Positions 45,429 to 53,881 of a stretch of DNA of 64,000 bases are shown here, one piece after another (within the stretch, counting starts at the first letter, position 1; each line of letters starts with the position of its first letter). The stretch comes from CBDBZX01 sp965213645 (GTDB lineage Bacteria; Deinococcota; Deinococci; Deinococcales; Trueperaceae). The position numbers and the translations under genes are program-made. The notes under the pieces are model-generated. The model searched no databases, was not told where the DNA came from, and was given only the letters and a program-made list of their open reading frames with translations. The stretch covers positions 744,001 through 808,000 of the forward strand of contig CBDBZX010000002.1 of the NCBI GenBank assembly GCA_965213645.1. The letters run 5' to 3'.

Positions 45429-46682
45429 ATGCGCCCTAATATGCGCGTCGGGATGCTCGCAGGTTCGTACCAGCCCGCGCGGTGCGGCGTCGCGCACTAC
45501 ACGGCGCGGCTCAGCGAGGTACTGGGGCGTGAGGGGGTTCAAGTGGACCTCTACACGGACGCGGCGAGCGCGGCGCAAGCCTCACAAGTGGAGGTTAAAG
45601 GTGTGGGGGTCAAAGGGGTGACGAACGGCTGGGCCTACCGCGACCTGCTCCCGCTGGCAAGGGCTATTCGTAACGACGACCCGGACCTGCTCCACATCCA
45701 GCACGCGGGCGGCACCTACAGCTTTCAGCGGGCAGTCTTTTTGCTACTGCCGCTCCTGCGGCGTTTGGGCTACGGGGGGCGCGTCGTCACCACGGCGCAC
45801 GAGTACGGCTGGTGGACGTGGTCCTTGCCGAAGCCTCTCGCTAGCTTTGACGCGGGCGCACACGCGCTCGCCCGCTGGGGGCAGCGGCGCGGCTGGTGGG
45901 ACGAGGAGGACGGCTTTTTGCTCACGGGCAGCGACCACATCATCACGACGAACGCGGACGCGCAAGGGGCGCTTTTGACGCGGCTGCCACACCTCTCGAG
46001 CCGAACCACGCGCGTGCCACTCGGCGTTAATATCACGGTTAAAGAGACCGCTCGAGGCGTCGCTAGGCCCGCCCTGCTACGCCGCTACGCTTGGCCCGAC
46101 GCGGCGCAGGTCGTTGCTTTTTTCGGCTTTCTGCATCCGGTCAAGGGGTTGGAGACGCTCCTGAGGGCCTTCCGCCAGGTGCTACAAACTCAACCCGACG
46201 CCCGCCTGCTCCTCATCGGCGGGGTGGAGAGCTTAGCCCTGCGCGGCGCGGAGGCTGCGCGCTACTGGGCCTCGCTGGAGGACTCCATAAGGGCGCTAGG
46301 GCTGGAGGGCAAGGTGGCGATGACCGGCTACGTGGAAGATGAGGTCGCCTCGAGCTTCCTCTGGGGCGCAGACTTAGGCGTGCTCCCTTTCAACCAGGGC
46401 GTCACCCTGAAGAGCGGCTCGCTCCTGACCTTGATGGCGCACGGCTTGCCTGTAATTAGCACACGTCCTAAAGAGGTCGAGTCAGCCTTGGAGCGGCTGC
46501 TCACCCTCGTACCGCCCAAAGACGACGCGGCGCTCTCAGCGGCGCTCCTTAAACACCTCGCCTCTCCCAGCTCAAACCTCCAAGCCGAAGCGGGGCGAGC
46601 GTTCGCGCAGCACCACACCTGGGATGCCGTCGTACGTCTCCACCTGAATATCTACGAGAAACTGCGAGCGGTGCGGGGCTGA
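45429..46682 (+). CDS. GT4-family glycosyltransferase
   Basis: The 417-residue protein has MRVGMLAGSYQPARCGVAHYTARLSEVLGREG at the start (glycine-rich acceptor loop), HIQHAGGTYSF, VAFFGFLHPVKGLETLLRAF and FNQGVTLKSGSLLTLMAHGLPVISTRPKE at the donor site, in GT-B order. It starts directly after the stop of the broken GT9 gene, so the two were one transcription unit; a polar effect of the frameshifts is possible. The sugar is unknown. Confidence 0.9.
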   Translation: MRPNMRVGMLAGSYQPARCGVAHYTARLSEVLGREGVQVDLYTDAASAAQASQVEVKGVGVKGVTNGWAYRDLLPLARAIRNDDPDLLHIQHAGGTYSFQRAVFLLLPLLRRLGYGGRVVTTAHEYGWWTWSLPKPLASFDAGAHALARWGQRRGWWDEEDGFLLTGSDHIITTNADAQGALLTRLPHLSSRTTRVPLGVNITVKETARGVARPALLRRYAWPDAAQVVAFFGFLHPVKGLETLLRAFRQVLQTQPDARLLLIGGVESLALRGAEAARYWASLEDSIRALGLEGKVAMTGYVEDEVASSFLWGADLGVLPFNQGVTLKSGSLLTLMAHGLPVISTRPKEVESALERLLTLVPPKDDAALSAALLKHLASPSSNLQAEAGRAFAQHHTWDAVVRLHLNIYEKLRAVRG

Positions 46683-46809
46683 CCTCGGCTGAGCGGATTT
46701 CGTGTCACTTCGAAACTTCTGTCCAAAGCGCTACACTCTTCCCTCTCGAGCACGGCTATGGTAAACAATAAAGCAAAGGTCAGACGGTTGCGCGTGTGCA
46801 CGGTAGAAA

Positions 46810-46918
46810 ATTGCAGGTGTCATCCTACGATGTGTGCGTAGTAATCGGTGGTTTTGCAGCCCACAGCTTTAACGACCAGATGACTATAGTGCCCCATCTT
46901 TAGGGGTATACCTGCAAT
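46810..46918. other. Inverted repeat and AGGGGTATACCTGC element upstream of gnd
   Basis: ATTGCAGGT (46810-46818) and ACCTGCAAT (46910-46918) are perfect 9-bp arms. Inside the right end are GACCAGATGA (46874-46883), AGTGCCCC and TAGGGGTATACCTGC (46901-46915), the last ending just before the gnd ribosome binding site. The same three words recur at 60248-60283 in front of dnaB. It could be a structured leader of gnd or the end of a small mobile element. Confidence 0.5.
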
Positions 46919-46929
46919 TGGAGGCGGAC

Positions 46930-48393
46930 ATGGACGCAAAAGCAGGCGAAAAGGCAGACATCGGGCTTATCGGACTCGCGGTGATGGGGCAAAACCTCGT
47001 CCTGAACATGGACGACCACGACTTCAACGTGGCCGTCTATAACCGCACGACCTCCAAGATGACCGACTTCGTCGCCGGACCCGCCTCGGGCACCAACGTC
47101 GAGGGGTTCGAGGAGTTGGAGGACATGATCGCCGCTTTGGAGAAGCCGCGCCGCGTCATGCTGATGGTCAAAGCGGGTAATGCCGTAGATAAGGTTATCG
47201 AACAGCTTTTGCCGATGTTGGATGAGGGCGACATCATCATTGACGGCGGCAACGCGAATCACCACGACTCGATCCGGCACGCCGAAGAACTCGAGGCGAA
47301 AGGTCTGCGCTATATCGGCACGGGCATCTCCGGCGGCGAAGAGGGTGCCCGCAACGGTCCCTCCATCATGCCGGGCGGCACGAACGAGGCGTGGCCCTAC
47401 GTCAAGGACATCTTCCAGAGCATCGCCGCGCAGGTGGACGATGTGCCCTGCTGTGATTGGGTGGGCGAAAATGGCGCAGGCCATTTCGTCAAGATGGTGC
47501 ACAACGGCATCGAGTACGGCGATATGCAGCTCATCTGCGAGGCGTATCACCTGATGAAGTCAGCGCTGAACATGGACAACGATGAAATCGGCGAGACCTT
47601 TAGAAAGTGGAACGAGGGCAAACTCGACTCGTACCTCATCGAAATCACGGGCGAAATCTTCAAGGCCAAAGACGACGACGGCTCACCTCTCGTAGACAAG
47701 ATTTTAGACACCGCCGGGCAAAAAGGCACGGGCAAGTGGACGGCGGTGGCCGCTTTAGAGCAGGGCATCCCGCTGACGCTCATCGGTGAGGCGGTCTTTT
47801 CGCGCTTCCTCTCGGCCTTGAAGCACGAGCGCGAGGAAGCCTCGAAAATCTTAGAGGGGCCGAGCGAGAGCGTGGAGGTGGACAAAGAGGCGTTCCTCAA
47901 CGACTTAGAGCAGGCGCTTTTCGCCGCTAAGATCACCTCGTACGCGCAGGGTTACATGCTCATGGGCGCAGCCGCCGAGGCGTACGGCTGGGACCTCAAC
48001 TACTCGGGCGTCGCGCAGATGTGGCGCGGCGGCTGCATCATCCGCTCGGCCTTTTTGAGCGACATCATGGAGGCGTACCAAAACGACGAAGGGTTGCAAA
48101 ACCTCCTCTTAGCGCCCTTTTTCAAGGAGCAGATTGACGAGGCGCAAGGGGCGTGGCGGCGCGTGGTCTCGAAAGCGGCGCTGCTCGGCATCCCTACCCC
48201 CGCCTCGGCGAGCGCTCTAGCTTTCTACGACGGCTACCGCACCGCACGCTTGCCCGCCAACCTCTTGCAAGCCCAGCGCGACTACTTCGGGGCGCACACC
48301 TACGAGCGCGTGGACAAGGAGCGCGGCGAGTTCTTTCATACGGATTGGACGGGGCACGGCGGGGACGTGCCGTCGGGGTCTTACGAGGCGTAG
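46930..48393 (+). CDS. gnd: 6-phosphogluconate dehydrogenase (decarboxylating)
   Basis: The 487-residue protein has the N-terminal Rossmann GLIGLAVMGQNLVLNM, substrate motif GTGISGGEEGARNGPSIMPGG and HFVKMVHNGIEYGDMQ with the catalytic Lys, and the long all-helical C-terminal domain. It oxidises 6-phosphogluconate to ribulose-5-phosphate with NADP+, in the pentose phosphate pathway; RpiB at 10.6 kb would use its product. ATG 46930 with GGAGG 5 bases upstream is preferred over the in-frame TTG at 46918. Length fits the E. coli-type enzyme. Confidence 0.96.
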   Translation: MDAKAGEKADIGLIGLAVMGQNLVLNMDDHDFNVAVYNRTTSKMTDFVAGPASGTNVEGFEELEDMIAALEKPRRVMLMVKAGNAVDKVIEQLLPMLDEGDIIIDGGNANHHDSIRHAEELEAKGLRYIGTGISGGEEGARNGPSIMPGGTNEAWPYVKDIFQSIAAQVDDVPCCDWVGENGAGHFVKMVHNGIEYGDMQLICEAYHLMKSALNMDNDEIGETFRKWNEGKLDSYLIEITGEIFKAKDDDGSPLVDKILDTAGQKGTGKWTAVAALEQGIPLTLIGEAVFSRFLSALKHEREEASKILEGPSESVEVDKEAFLNDLEQALFAAKITSYAQGYMLMGAAAEAYGWDLNYSGVAQMWRGGCIIRSAFLSDIMEAYQNDEGLQNLLLAPFFKEQIDEAQGAWRRVVSKAALLGIPTPASASALAFYDGYRTARLPANLLQAQRDYFGAHTYERVDKERGEFFHTDWTGHGGDVPSGSYEA

Positions 48394-48402
48394 AGTAGGC
48401 GT

Positions 48403-48753
48403 GTGGGCTTTGAGAAGTTAAAAGAGCGCTGGCGCGGTGAGGAAGAGGTGCGGCGACGTGAAGCGGCGCACCGCAAAGAGGTGTTGTTGATACGTGGCCC
48501 GCCTCTTTTCAAACGCTACAGGATAAGAGAGGTCGTTCTCTTCGGCTCCGTTTTAGCGGGCAAAAGCGCCCGAACTTCAGACCTCGACCTCTTAGTTCAG
48601 CCCCTCCAAAGCGCGGATTATTGGAACTTCAAACGCGATATAGAAGAGGTTACGGGCTACCCCGTTGACCTCTATACACAAGATGATGCTCCTCTATTTG
48701 TTAGCAAGATAAGGGCAAGAGGTCAAGTCATCTTCAGGGCTGAGCCCGTATGA
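48403..48753 (+). CDS. mntA: MNT-type nucleotidyltransferase antitoxin (MntA)
   Basis: The 116-residue minimal nucleotidyltransferase has the exact MntA signature GSx10DxD: Gly48-Ser49 ... Asp60-Leu-Asp62 (FGSVLAGKSARTSDLDLLV). MntA neutralises HepT by transferring AMP to its Tyr. It begins with GTG and has an N-terminal helical extension of about 30 residues rich in Arg/Glu. Its stop overlaps the HepT start (ATGA), so the two are translated in a coupled way. Confidence 0.9.
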   Translation: MGFEKLKERWRGEEEVRRREAAHRKEVLLIRGPPLFKRYRIREVVLFGSVLAGKSARTSDLDLLVQPLQSADYWNFKRDIEEVTGYPVDLYTQDDAPLFVSKIRARGQVIFRAEPV

Positions 48754-49223
48754 ATATCGAGCTTCTCAAAGCCGACGTGCGCGACGAACTCCGCAAAATT
48801 GCGCAGTTGCGAGAGGACTTCGCTCAGGTCGAACCTCTTTTGACTCGAGACCCGATTAACGTCCCCTTCTACGACCGCGCGGCAGTCGGCTACTACCTCC
48901 ACAGCTTCTACAACGGTTGCGAAACCATCTTCCGCACGGTTGCCCGCTTTTTCGAGAACGACCTTTCCGCTAACAGTTGGCACGCTGATCTGCTTAAAAG
49001 GATGCGGCTCGAGGTCAACGGCTACCGCCCCGCTGTCATCGACAATGAGCTTTACACCCTCTTAAACGACTTTCGCGGCTTCAGGCACGTCTTTCGCCAT
49101 AGTTACACCTTCGAACTCGATTGGGAGCGGGAGCGCTTAGTGGCAAGTAGACTAACGCGCACGGCGGCGCTACTAGAAGCGCAAGTCGAGGCGTTTCTCA
49201 CGAAGTTGGACGCGCTCGAGTAA
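48750..49223 (+). CDS. hepT: HEPN-domain RNase toxin (HepT)
   Basis: The 157-residue all-helical protein contains Rx4HxY at Arg112, His117 and Tyr119 (RHVFRHSY), the HEPN RNase catalytic motif and the Tyr that MntA adenylylates. HEPN toxins cut RNA, often tRNA, when not modified. It is slightly longer than typical HepT (about 140), with about 15 more residues at the C-terminus. It lies in a HEPN/MNT pair, between gnd and the convergent asparaginase gene. Confidence 0.9.
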   Translation: MNIELLKADVRDELRKIAQLREDFAQVEPLLTRDPINVPFYDRAAVGYYLHSFYNGCETIFRTVARFFENDLSANSWHADLLKRMRLEVNGYRPAVIDNELYTLLNDFRGFRHVFRHSYTFELDWERERLVASRLTRTAALLEAQVEAFLTKLDALE

Positions 49224-49227
49224 AGGC

Positions 49228-50121
49228 TTAGGGGTGAAAAAGGCCGGCCTCGAGCCCCACCTTCACCTCTTGCGCACTGTCACTCTTCCAGGCGTACGCC
49301 ATGTGCGGCGTGTTGAACCCGACACACACCCGCCCGCCCGCCGTCACCGTGATGAGCCCGCCCGACCCCTCCAAGGTCTGCACCTCTTCTAGCGACGCCC
49401 TGACCGCGCTCTGCAAATCCTCCTCGTAGTGCAGCCGCGTCGCGAGGCTCTTAGCCGTAACCGCCCTCGTAAACGCTTCGCCTTTGCCCGTGCAAGACAC
49501 CGCGATGTGCGCGTCCGCGTAGGTGCCCGCGCCGACGATGGGCGAGTCCCCCACGCGCCCCGGCCACTTGCCGAGCACGCCACCCGTGCTGGTCGCGGCG
49601 GCGAGGCGTCCGTTTTGGTCCAACGCCACTGCGCCCACGGTGGCCGAATTCGCGGGCGCAAGTTTCTTCTCGCGCCATTTGCTGAGCGCCGCTCTAGTGC
49701 GTTCGGTGAGCAACGCTTGATTGTCGATGGGTTCATCCACCAAAGCTTCTGCGCCCACGCCGACGAGAAAGACGTGGGGCGACGCTCGCCTCACCTTGTC
49801 CGCCAACAGCACCGGATTCTTCGCGTTCGACACCGCCGCCACCGCGCCCACGCTCCTATCCCAACCTGCCATAACCGCCGCGTCGCATTCGACAACGCCC
49901 TCACGGTTCGGTGAGCCGCCCGTGCCTGCGTTAAACGCCGCCGTGTTGTCCTCCATCGTCGCTACGGTGATGAGGATGGCCTCGAGCGCATCCTTACCCG
50001 CTTCGAGCGCCGCGAAACCTGCGTCCCTAGCTTCTAAAAGCCCCGCCACATAGTTGTCTCTATCCTCCGCGCGAATCGTACCCGCGCCGCCGTGAATGAC
50101 TATCGTTGTAGAGGTTGCCAT
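49228..50121 (-). CDS. iaaA: Isoaspartyl peptidase / plant-type L-asparaginase (Ntn hydrolase)
   Basis: The 297-residue precursor has IVIHGGAGT at the N-terminus, NAGTGGSPNREGVVECDAAVM and the autocleavage site SATVGAVALD, where Thr161 becomes the N-terminal nucleophile after processing. Then STGG and GDSPIVGAGTYA follow, as expected. It hydrolyses beta-aspartyl dipeptides and L-asparagine. The ATG has TAGATA 6 bases upstream, a weak variant of the leaderless box. Converges with hepT, 4 bases between the stops. Confidence 0.93.
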   Translation of the reverse strand: MATSTTIVIHGGAGTIRAEDRDNYVAGLLEARDAGFAALEAGKDALEAILITVATMEDNTAAFNAGTGGSPNREGVVECDAAVMAGWDRSVGAVAAVSNAKNPVLLADKVRRASPHVFLVGVGAEALVDEPIDNQALLTERTRAALSKWREKKLAPANSATVGAVALDQNGRLAAATSTGGVLGKWPGRVGDSPIVGAGTYADAHIAVSCTGKGEAFTRAVTAKSLATRLHYEEDLQSAVRASLEEVQTLEGSGGLITVTAGGRVCVGFNTPHMAYAWKSDSAQEVKVGLEAGLFHP

Positions 50122-50310
50122 AAGAGGTATCTAAACATATTTCAGCGTGCACCTCTTGAGTTTTTCATCCTTGCGTGTACAGGGATAGACCGTACCGAGT
50201 TTATACGGTATCGTCCTCTCTGTGGGCTATTTTAAGACGGTGGAGACGGGTAGTTCTATGACTCGAGGTTTTACAGCATTTTGTCGGACAGATACGTATA
50301 GGAGAGTTAA

Positions 50311-50871
50311 GTGAAGACGCGCGGCACGAGGAGCGGCATCGTCGTGAGCTTAGACGCGGAGGATACCCCTGCAGCGTTGCAGGGCGCTCTAGCGTCACAG
50401 CGTGATTTGCTGAGCGGTAAGGTGTTCATCGAAATCGGCGGGCGCGTTCCCTGGACAAACGTCGAAGCGGTTATGGCCACCGTGAAAGAGGCCGACGGCG
50501 ACATCGTTGAGGTGCGCCCGCCGAGCGCCGTGGTGCAGGCCAAAGGCGAGACCGTCATCATCGCCCGCACGGTGCGGAGCGGCGCACGGGTCGAGTCGAG
50601 CGGCTCTATCATCGTCATTGGCGACGTGAACGCGGGCTCCGAACTCATTGCCGAAGACGACATCATCGTCTTAGGTGCGCTGCGCGGCGTGGCGCACGCG
50701 GGGGCGAACGGCAACGAGAAGGCGATTATTTGGGCGCAGCAGATTCTCGCGAAGCAGCTTCGCATCGGCAACGCCTTGGCGCAAGCGGGCGAAGGCGCGA
50801 AGGCAGCTTCTGGGCCGGAGGTGGCGCAGCTTCACGAGGGGCAAATCGTGTTGCGGCCTTGGGAGCGATAG
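50311..50871 (+). CDS. minC: Septum site-determining protein MinC
   Basis: The 186-residue protein consists of a short N-terminal domain and the C-terminal beta-helix of MinC (TVRSGARVESSGSIIVIGDVNAGSELIAEDDIIVLGALRGVAHAGANGNEKAIIWA). The N-terminal FtsZ-inhibiting part is shorter than the E. coli protein (231 residues), like other Deinococcota forms. GTG start with AGGAGA 6 bases upstream. MinD and MinE are not adjacent, which is unusual, so they must be elsewhere or be absent. Confidence 0.92.
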   Translation: MKTRGTRSGIVVSLDAEDTPAALQGALASQRDLLSGKVFIEIGGRVPWTNVEAVMATVKEADGDIVEVRPPSAVVQAKGETVIIARTVRSGARVESSGSIIVIGDVNAGSELIAEDDIIVLGALRGVAHAGANGNEKAIIWAQQILAKQLRIGNALAQAGEGAKAASGPEVAQLHEGQIVLRPWER

Positions 50872-50921
50872 TGGGATGGTTGGTTAGTGTTTTGAGGGGG
50901 ACTCGAGTTCGTCCACACCCA

Positions 50922-52238
50922 CTACTGCAAGAGATCTGTGGGCGTCATCTGGTCAACGAAGATGATAGCGTCGTAATCATCTGTAAGGACAATTTGACTA
51001 AATGTTTGTCCATCTCTCGGTGCCACTGCACCAATCTGCCGCATCTCATGAGGTCGAACGAGCCACGATGCCCGCGCGTCCCTCCTGGCTGCACGTACAT
51101 CGAGTAGGAAGAGGGGTAAATCTAATGTGTGGAAGACGCTGCCTATACTTCCGGTGGAAGCAGGTTCAGCCACCTGAGTGCCAAGACCTTCGCCGGAGCG
51201 GACAGCCGTATATTGACCCGAGTAGAAACTAAAGCCGATAGATAGATAGTCCTCTCCGTAACGGTCTGCAAGTACATTGCCCATGACAACCGAAGAATTG
51301 TAGGGGAGTGACTTCTCTTTGATGTGTCCGTTATGCGCCCACAGAACAGCCTTAGCCTTTGGATTCTGCTCTAAAATCCACTCTATATTGGCAGCCATGC
51401 TCGGGTCACGAACGCTGCGCTCTTCATTCATATCTTTATTCATACTTTGAACGATAAGACGCGCATTTTGAATTGCCCAAGCAATGTCACTAGCAGAGGT
51501 GTTTTTATAGGTACTCTGTCGCTCCGTCAAATCGTTGAAGACGCGCTCAGCTTCACTGCGCCACGCGCTACGCGACGTTTCTATCTCTTCTATACTTTTT
51601 GGGCGAACCTCTCGGCTGTCTTTGCGAGCCTTTGTAACAGTATCATAGGCTTCATCGAGGGTGACTAAGTAGTCGGGATCATGTTTAGCGACAAACGCTC
51701 TCACCTCTTCCATAGCTACCGTCGGCGTCTGCATGTCAAAACCCGTGAACTGCATCACCCCTTGCCCTGAAGCGTTGTATTCACGCATCCAGAGGACCAT
51801 ATCCAAAACCTCTTGCGTGTTCCACGTCCAGAAGTACATGCCGTCCAGTAACTCTCTTGGGTCGCCTTCACCCGTCAGAACATACTCGTTCATCCGGTAC
51901 GCCTCGGGCATATTCGCCTCTATGGAGAAGATGGTAAAGTTCATCTCTTCGGCTAGGAATTGGACGATGCGGTGTTTGATGGTAAAAAACTCGCTCGTGC
52001 CGTGAGTGGCTTCGCCTAGCGCGACGATGCGGGCATCGCCGACTATAGTTCTAAGAGGCTCGAGGTCCTCATCATCTTCTATGGGCACGGCACTTTGAAG
52101 CGGATGCGCGTTCTCACGCAACCAGGTGAGAAGTTCGGCAGAGGGTACCTTCTCCACTTGCGCAAAGGTTGTACCAAAGACGATAAGAGGTAGCAGCGCC
52201 AAACCCACCAAAACATTTCTTCGCCACGCTAAACGCAT
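50922..52238 (-). CDS. Exported erythromycin-esterase-like protein
   Basis: The 438-residue protein has a signal peptide (NVLVGLALLPLIVFGTTFA) and an Ere-family domain: RIVALGEATHGTSEFFTIKHRIVQFLAEE (conserved Glu-x-x-His), IFSIEANMPEAYRMNEYV, FWTWNT and KAVLWAHNGHIKEK. Ere enzymes open the macrolide lactone, but many relatives, especially exported ones, have unknown substrates. The ATG at 52238 with AAAGGAAC upstream is preferred over a TTG five codons earlier. Its stop is about 50 bases from minC, in convergent orientation. Confidence 0.88.
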   Translation of the reverse strand: MRLAWRRNVLVGLALLPLIVFGTTFAQVEKVPSAELLTWLRENAHPLQSAVPIEDDEDLEPLRTIVGDARIVALGEATHGTSEFFTIKHRIVQFLAEEMNFTIFSIEANMPEAYRMNEYVLTGEGDPRELLDGMYFWTWNTQEVLDMVLWMREYNASGQGVMQFTGFDMQTPTVAMEEVRAFVAKHDPDYLVTLDEAYDTVTKARKDSREVRPKSIEEIETSRSAWRSEAERVFNDLTERQSTYKNTSASDIAWAIQNARLIVQSMNKDMNEERSVRDPSMAANIEWILEQNPKAKAVLWAHNGHIKEKSLPYNSSVVMGNVLADRYGEDYLSIGFSFYSGQYTAVRSGEGLGTQVAEPASTGSIGSVFHTLDLPLFLLDVRAARRDARASWLVRPHEMRQIGAVAPRDGQTFSQIVLTDDYDAIIFVDQMTPTDLLQ

Positions 52239-52286
52239 AAATGTTCCTTTCAAGTACCTAACTTGAGTCTTTATAGCCGGCCTCTT

Positions 52287-52727
52287 TCAAGTGTAGCCGA
52301 TACCTGCGTCACTTGCAGGAAACCCCAATATTTTCCCTTCTTTAATGAGACCTACGTCCAACGAATAGATGGCATCTGCGCTGTTATTGGACGCTATAGC
52401 TAGATGGAGAGCGTCGGGACCACGTAAGCTCGAGCCCTCCCGCAAGATAAAGGTCGAGGCGAGCCTATAATCCGCTCCGGTCGGAACAAAAACTCGAAAA
52501 GACTCAGTCAACTCCCTTTCAAACACTTCTAAGATGGTTTCGAGCGTAGTCTGTTCAAGCTCACCCATCCGTCTCCTACGCGAAAGTAGACTCGCAAACT
52601 CCACCTGTACCCACGAACTGATGGCAAACTCTCCAGGTGTTGCGGTAGCAAATATAGAGGTAATACGCCCGCTCGTCGCCTCTTTGAGATAGAACGGAAC
52701 GAGAAAGCTGGTATCTAGGTAAGTCAG
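52287..52727 (-). CDS. vapC: VapC-type PIN-domain toxin with apparent CTG start
   Basis: The 146-residue PIN protein starts TYLDTSFLVPFYL (first acidic Asp5), then EFASLL (Glu), GPDALHLAIA (Asp) and YSLDVGL (Asp), giving the four acidic residues of a metal-dependent RNase. In-frame there is no ATG, GTG or TTG before the DTS motif; a stop lies just upstream. The only start-like codon there is CTG at 52727-52725, which overlaps the antitoxin TGA as CTGA, the same geometry as the ATGA and GTGA overlaps elsewhere. An ATG/GTG-based caller would begin at 52604 and lose the first catalytic Asp. Confidence 0.8.
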   Translation of the reverse strand: MTYLDTSFLVPFYLKEATSGRITSIFATATPGEFAISSWVQVEFASLLSRRRRMGELEQTTLETILEVFERELTESFRVFVPTGADYRLASTFILREGSSLRGPDALHLAIASNNSADAIYSLDVGLIKEGKILGFPASDAGIGYT

Positions 52728-52981
52728 TAGCGTGCCTCGTTACGTAAGGCTATGAGGGTCTCGAGGCTGCTTGTTTTCGCTTCAGGCTGAGAGGCGAGAA
52801 GCTCGGCGTGGGACGTAAAAGGTTTGAGCGGCTTCTGTGCCGGGGAGAGCGTTGCAACAGGCTTGCCGCGCCGCGTAATGACAACCTCTTCACCCTGCTC
52901 GACTCGCGTCAGTATCTCGCTGAGCTTGGCTTTCGCTTCAGCTACGCTCACTTCTGTATGGGCACTTTTCTGGTCAACCAT
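52724..52981 (-). CDS. vapB: Phd/YefM-type antitoxin
   Basis: The 85-residue protein has TEVSVAEAKAKLSEILTRVEQGEEVVITRRGKPVATLSP, the Phd/YefM DNA-binding fold, followed by a C-terminal toxin-binding helix. It represses its own promoter and neutralises the PIN toxin whose gene overlaps its stop. The leaderless -10 TAAAGT is 6 bases before the ATG. Confidence 0.9.
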   Translation of the reverse strand: MVDQKSAHTEVSVAEAKAKLSEILTRVEQGEEVVITRRGKPVATLSPAQKPLKPFTSHAELLASQPEAKTSSLETLIALRNEARY

Positions 52982-52987
52982 ATGACC

Positions 52988-52993
52988 ACTTTA
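52988..52993 (-). promoter_or_regulatory. -10 box of leaderless promoter for the antitoxin-toxin pair
   Basis: TAAAGT on the minus strand, 6 bases before the ATG at 52981; no ribosome binding site. Confidence 0.55.
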
Positions 52994-53045
52994 TCATGCT
53001 CGAGCCAGAAGCCGCTATATGAGTGTTTGAAACATCGGACTATGC

Positions 53046-53051
53046 TACACT
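53046..53051 (+). promoter_or_regulatory. -10 box of leaderless promoter for scpA
   Basis: TACACT ends exactly 6 bases before the ATG at 53058. It lies 52 bases from the divergent antitoxin -10. Confidence 0.55.
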
Positions 53052-53057
53052 CACTCA

Positions 53058-53786
53058 ATGCCTGAACCTACTCCTCTTGACCAACATACTCAGGGCTTCA
53101 CCGTCGCCTCGCCGGACTTTACAGGCACCTTGGGCGAACTCGCCCACGCCCTGCGCGCTGAGCGCCTCACGCCTGCCCAAGTTGACCTCTTCAAGCTAGT
53201 CAAGGCGTATTTGGAGCATTACAAGCACCTCTCCGAGCGGAGCTTAGACCTCGCGACCGAAACGCTGCCCATGCTCGCCCGCATCATCGAACTCAAAACG
53301 CGCCTCCTCTTACCGCGCCCGCCGAAAGAAGATGACGAAGAGGTGTTGGAAGAGACCTTGGAAACCGTGAGGCTCCTAGAGGAGTTTGAGGACGCCATCG
53401 CCTTTTTGCAGCAGCGCCGCACCGAGCGGCGTTTTATCATGAGCGCTAAAGCGCCGCGCCCGACCTACACGCGCCGCGAGCGTCCGCTCAAGGTGAAGTT
53501 GGAGGGTCTGAGCGACATCGCCTCGCGTTTTAGAAACACCTCTTACTTCGAACTCACCGTCCCGCGCCTGACGATGGCAACGGCGATTGCGCGGCTGCGC
53601 GACGCGCTGCAACGGGTACGGCGCGGCTTCTTCCGCGACCTCGTCCCTACTGATTGGCCGACGCGCGTGGTGAGCTTTGCAGGATTTTTAGAGCTTGTCA
53701 AGGAGGGTGAGGTTCACGCGGAGCAAAGCGAACCTTACGGCCCTATCGAACTAGAAGAGGCCGCGCAAGTACGCGACGTCGCCTGA
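53058..53786 (+). CDS. scpA: Segregation and condensation protein A
   Basis: The 242-residue kleisin has FTGTLGELAHALRAERLTPAQVDLFKLVKAYLEH at the SMC-binding N-terminus, ETLPMLARIIELKTRLLLPRP, and a C-terminal winged helix (FAGFLELVKEGEVHAEQSEPYGPIEL). It joins SMC and ScpB in chromosome condensation; scpB is not adjacent, although it often is in other bacteria. Start supported by a -10 box 6 bases upstream. Confidence 0.92.
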   Translation: MPEPTPLDQHTQGFTVASPDFTGTLGELAHALRAERLTPAQVDLFKLVKAYLEHYKHLSERSLDLATETLPMLARIIELKTRLLLPRPPKEDDEEVLEETLETVRLLEEFEDAIAFLQQRRTERRFIMSAKAPRPTYTRRERPLKVKLEGLSDIASRFRNTSYFELTVPRLTMATAIARLRDALQRVRRGFFRDLVPTDWPTRVVSFAGFLELVKEGEVHAEQSEPYGPIELEEAAQVRDVA

Positions 53787-53881
53787 GCGCTTCACTCACC
53801 CTTCTCCCTAAGCACTTCCCTATTCTCCTTACAGTCAAACCGACACCTCAGCACGTAGGGTAAGGCAAAAGGGGTGAAACG

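Noticed and set aside
50172..50222. Possible hairpin before minC (GTACCG ... CGGTAT)
   Set aside because: Only 5 of 6 base pairs and no other support; too weak to report as a feature.
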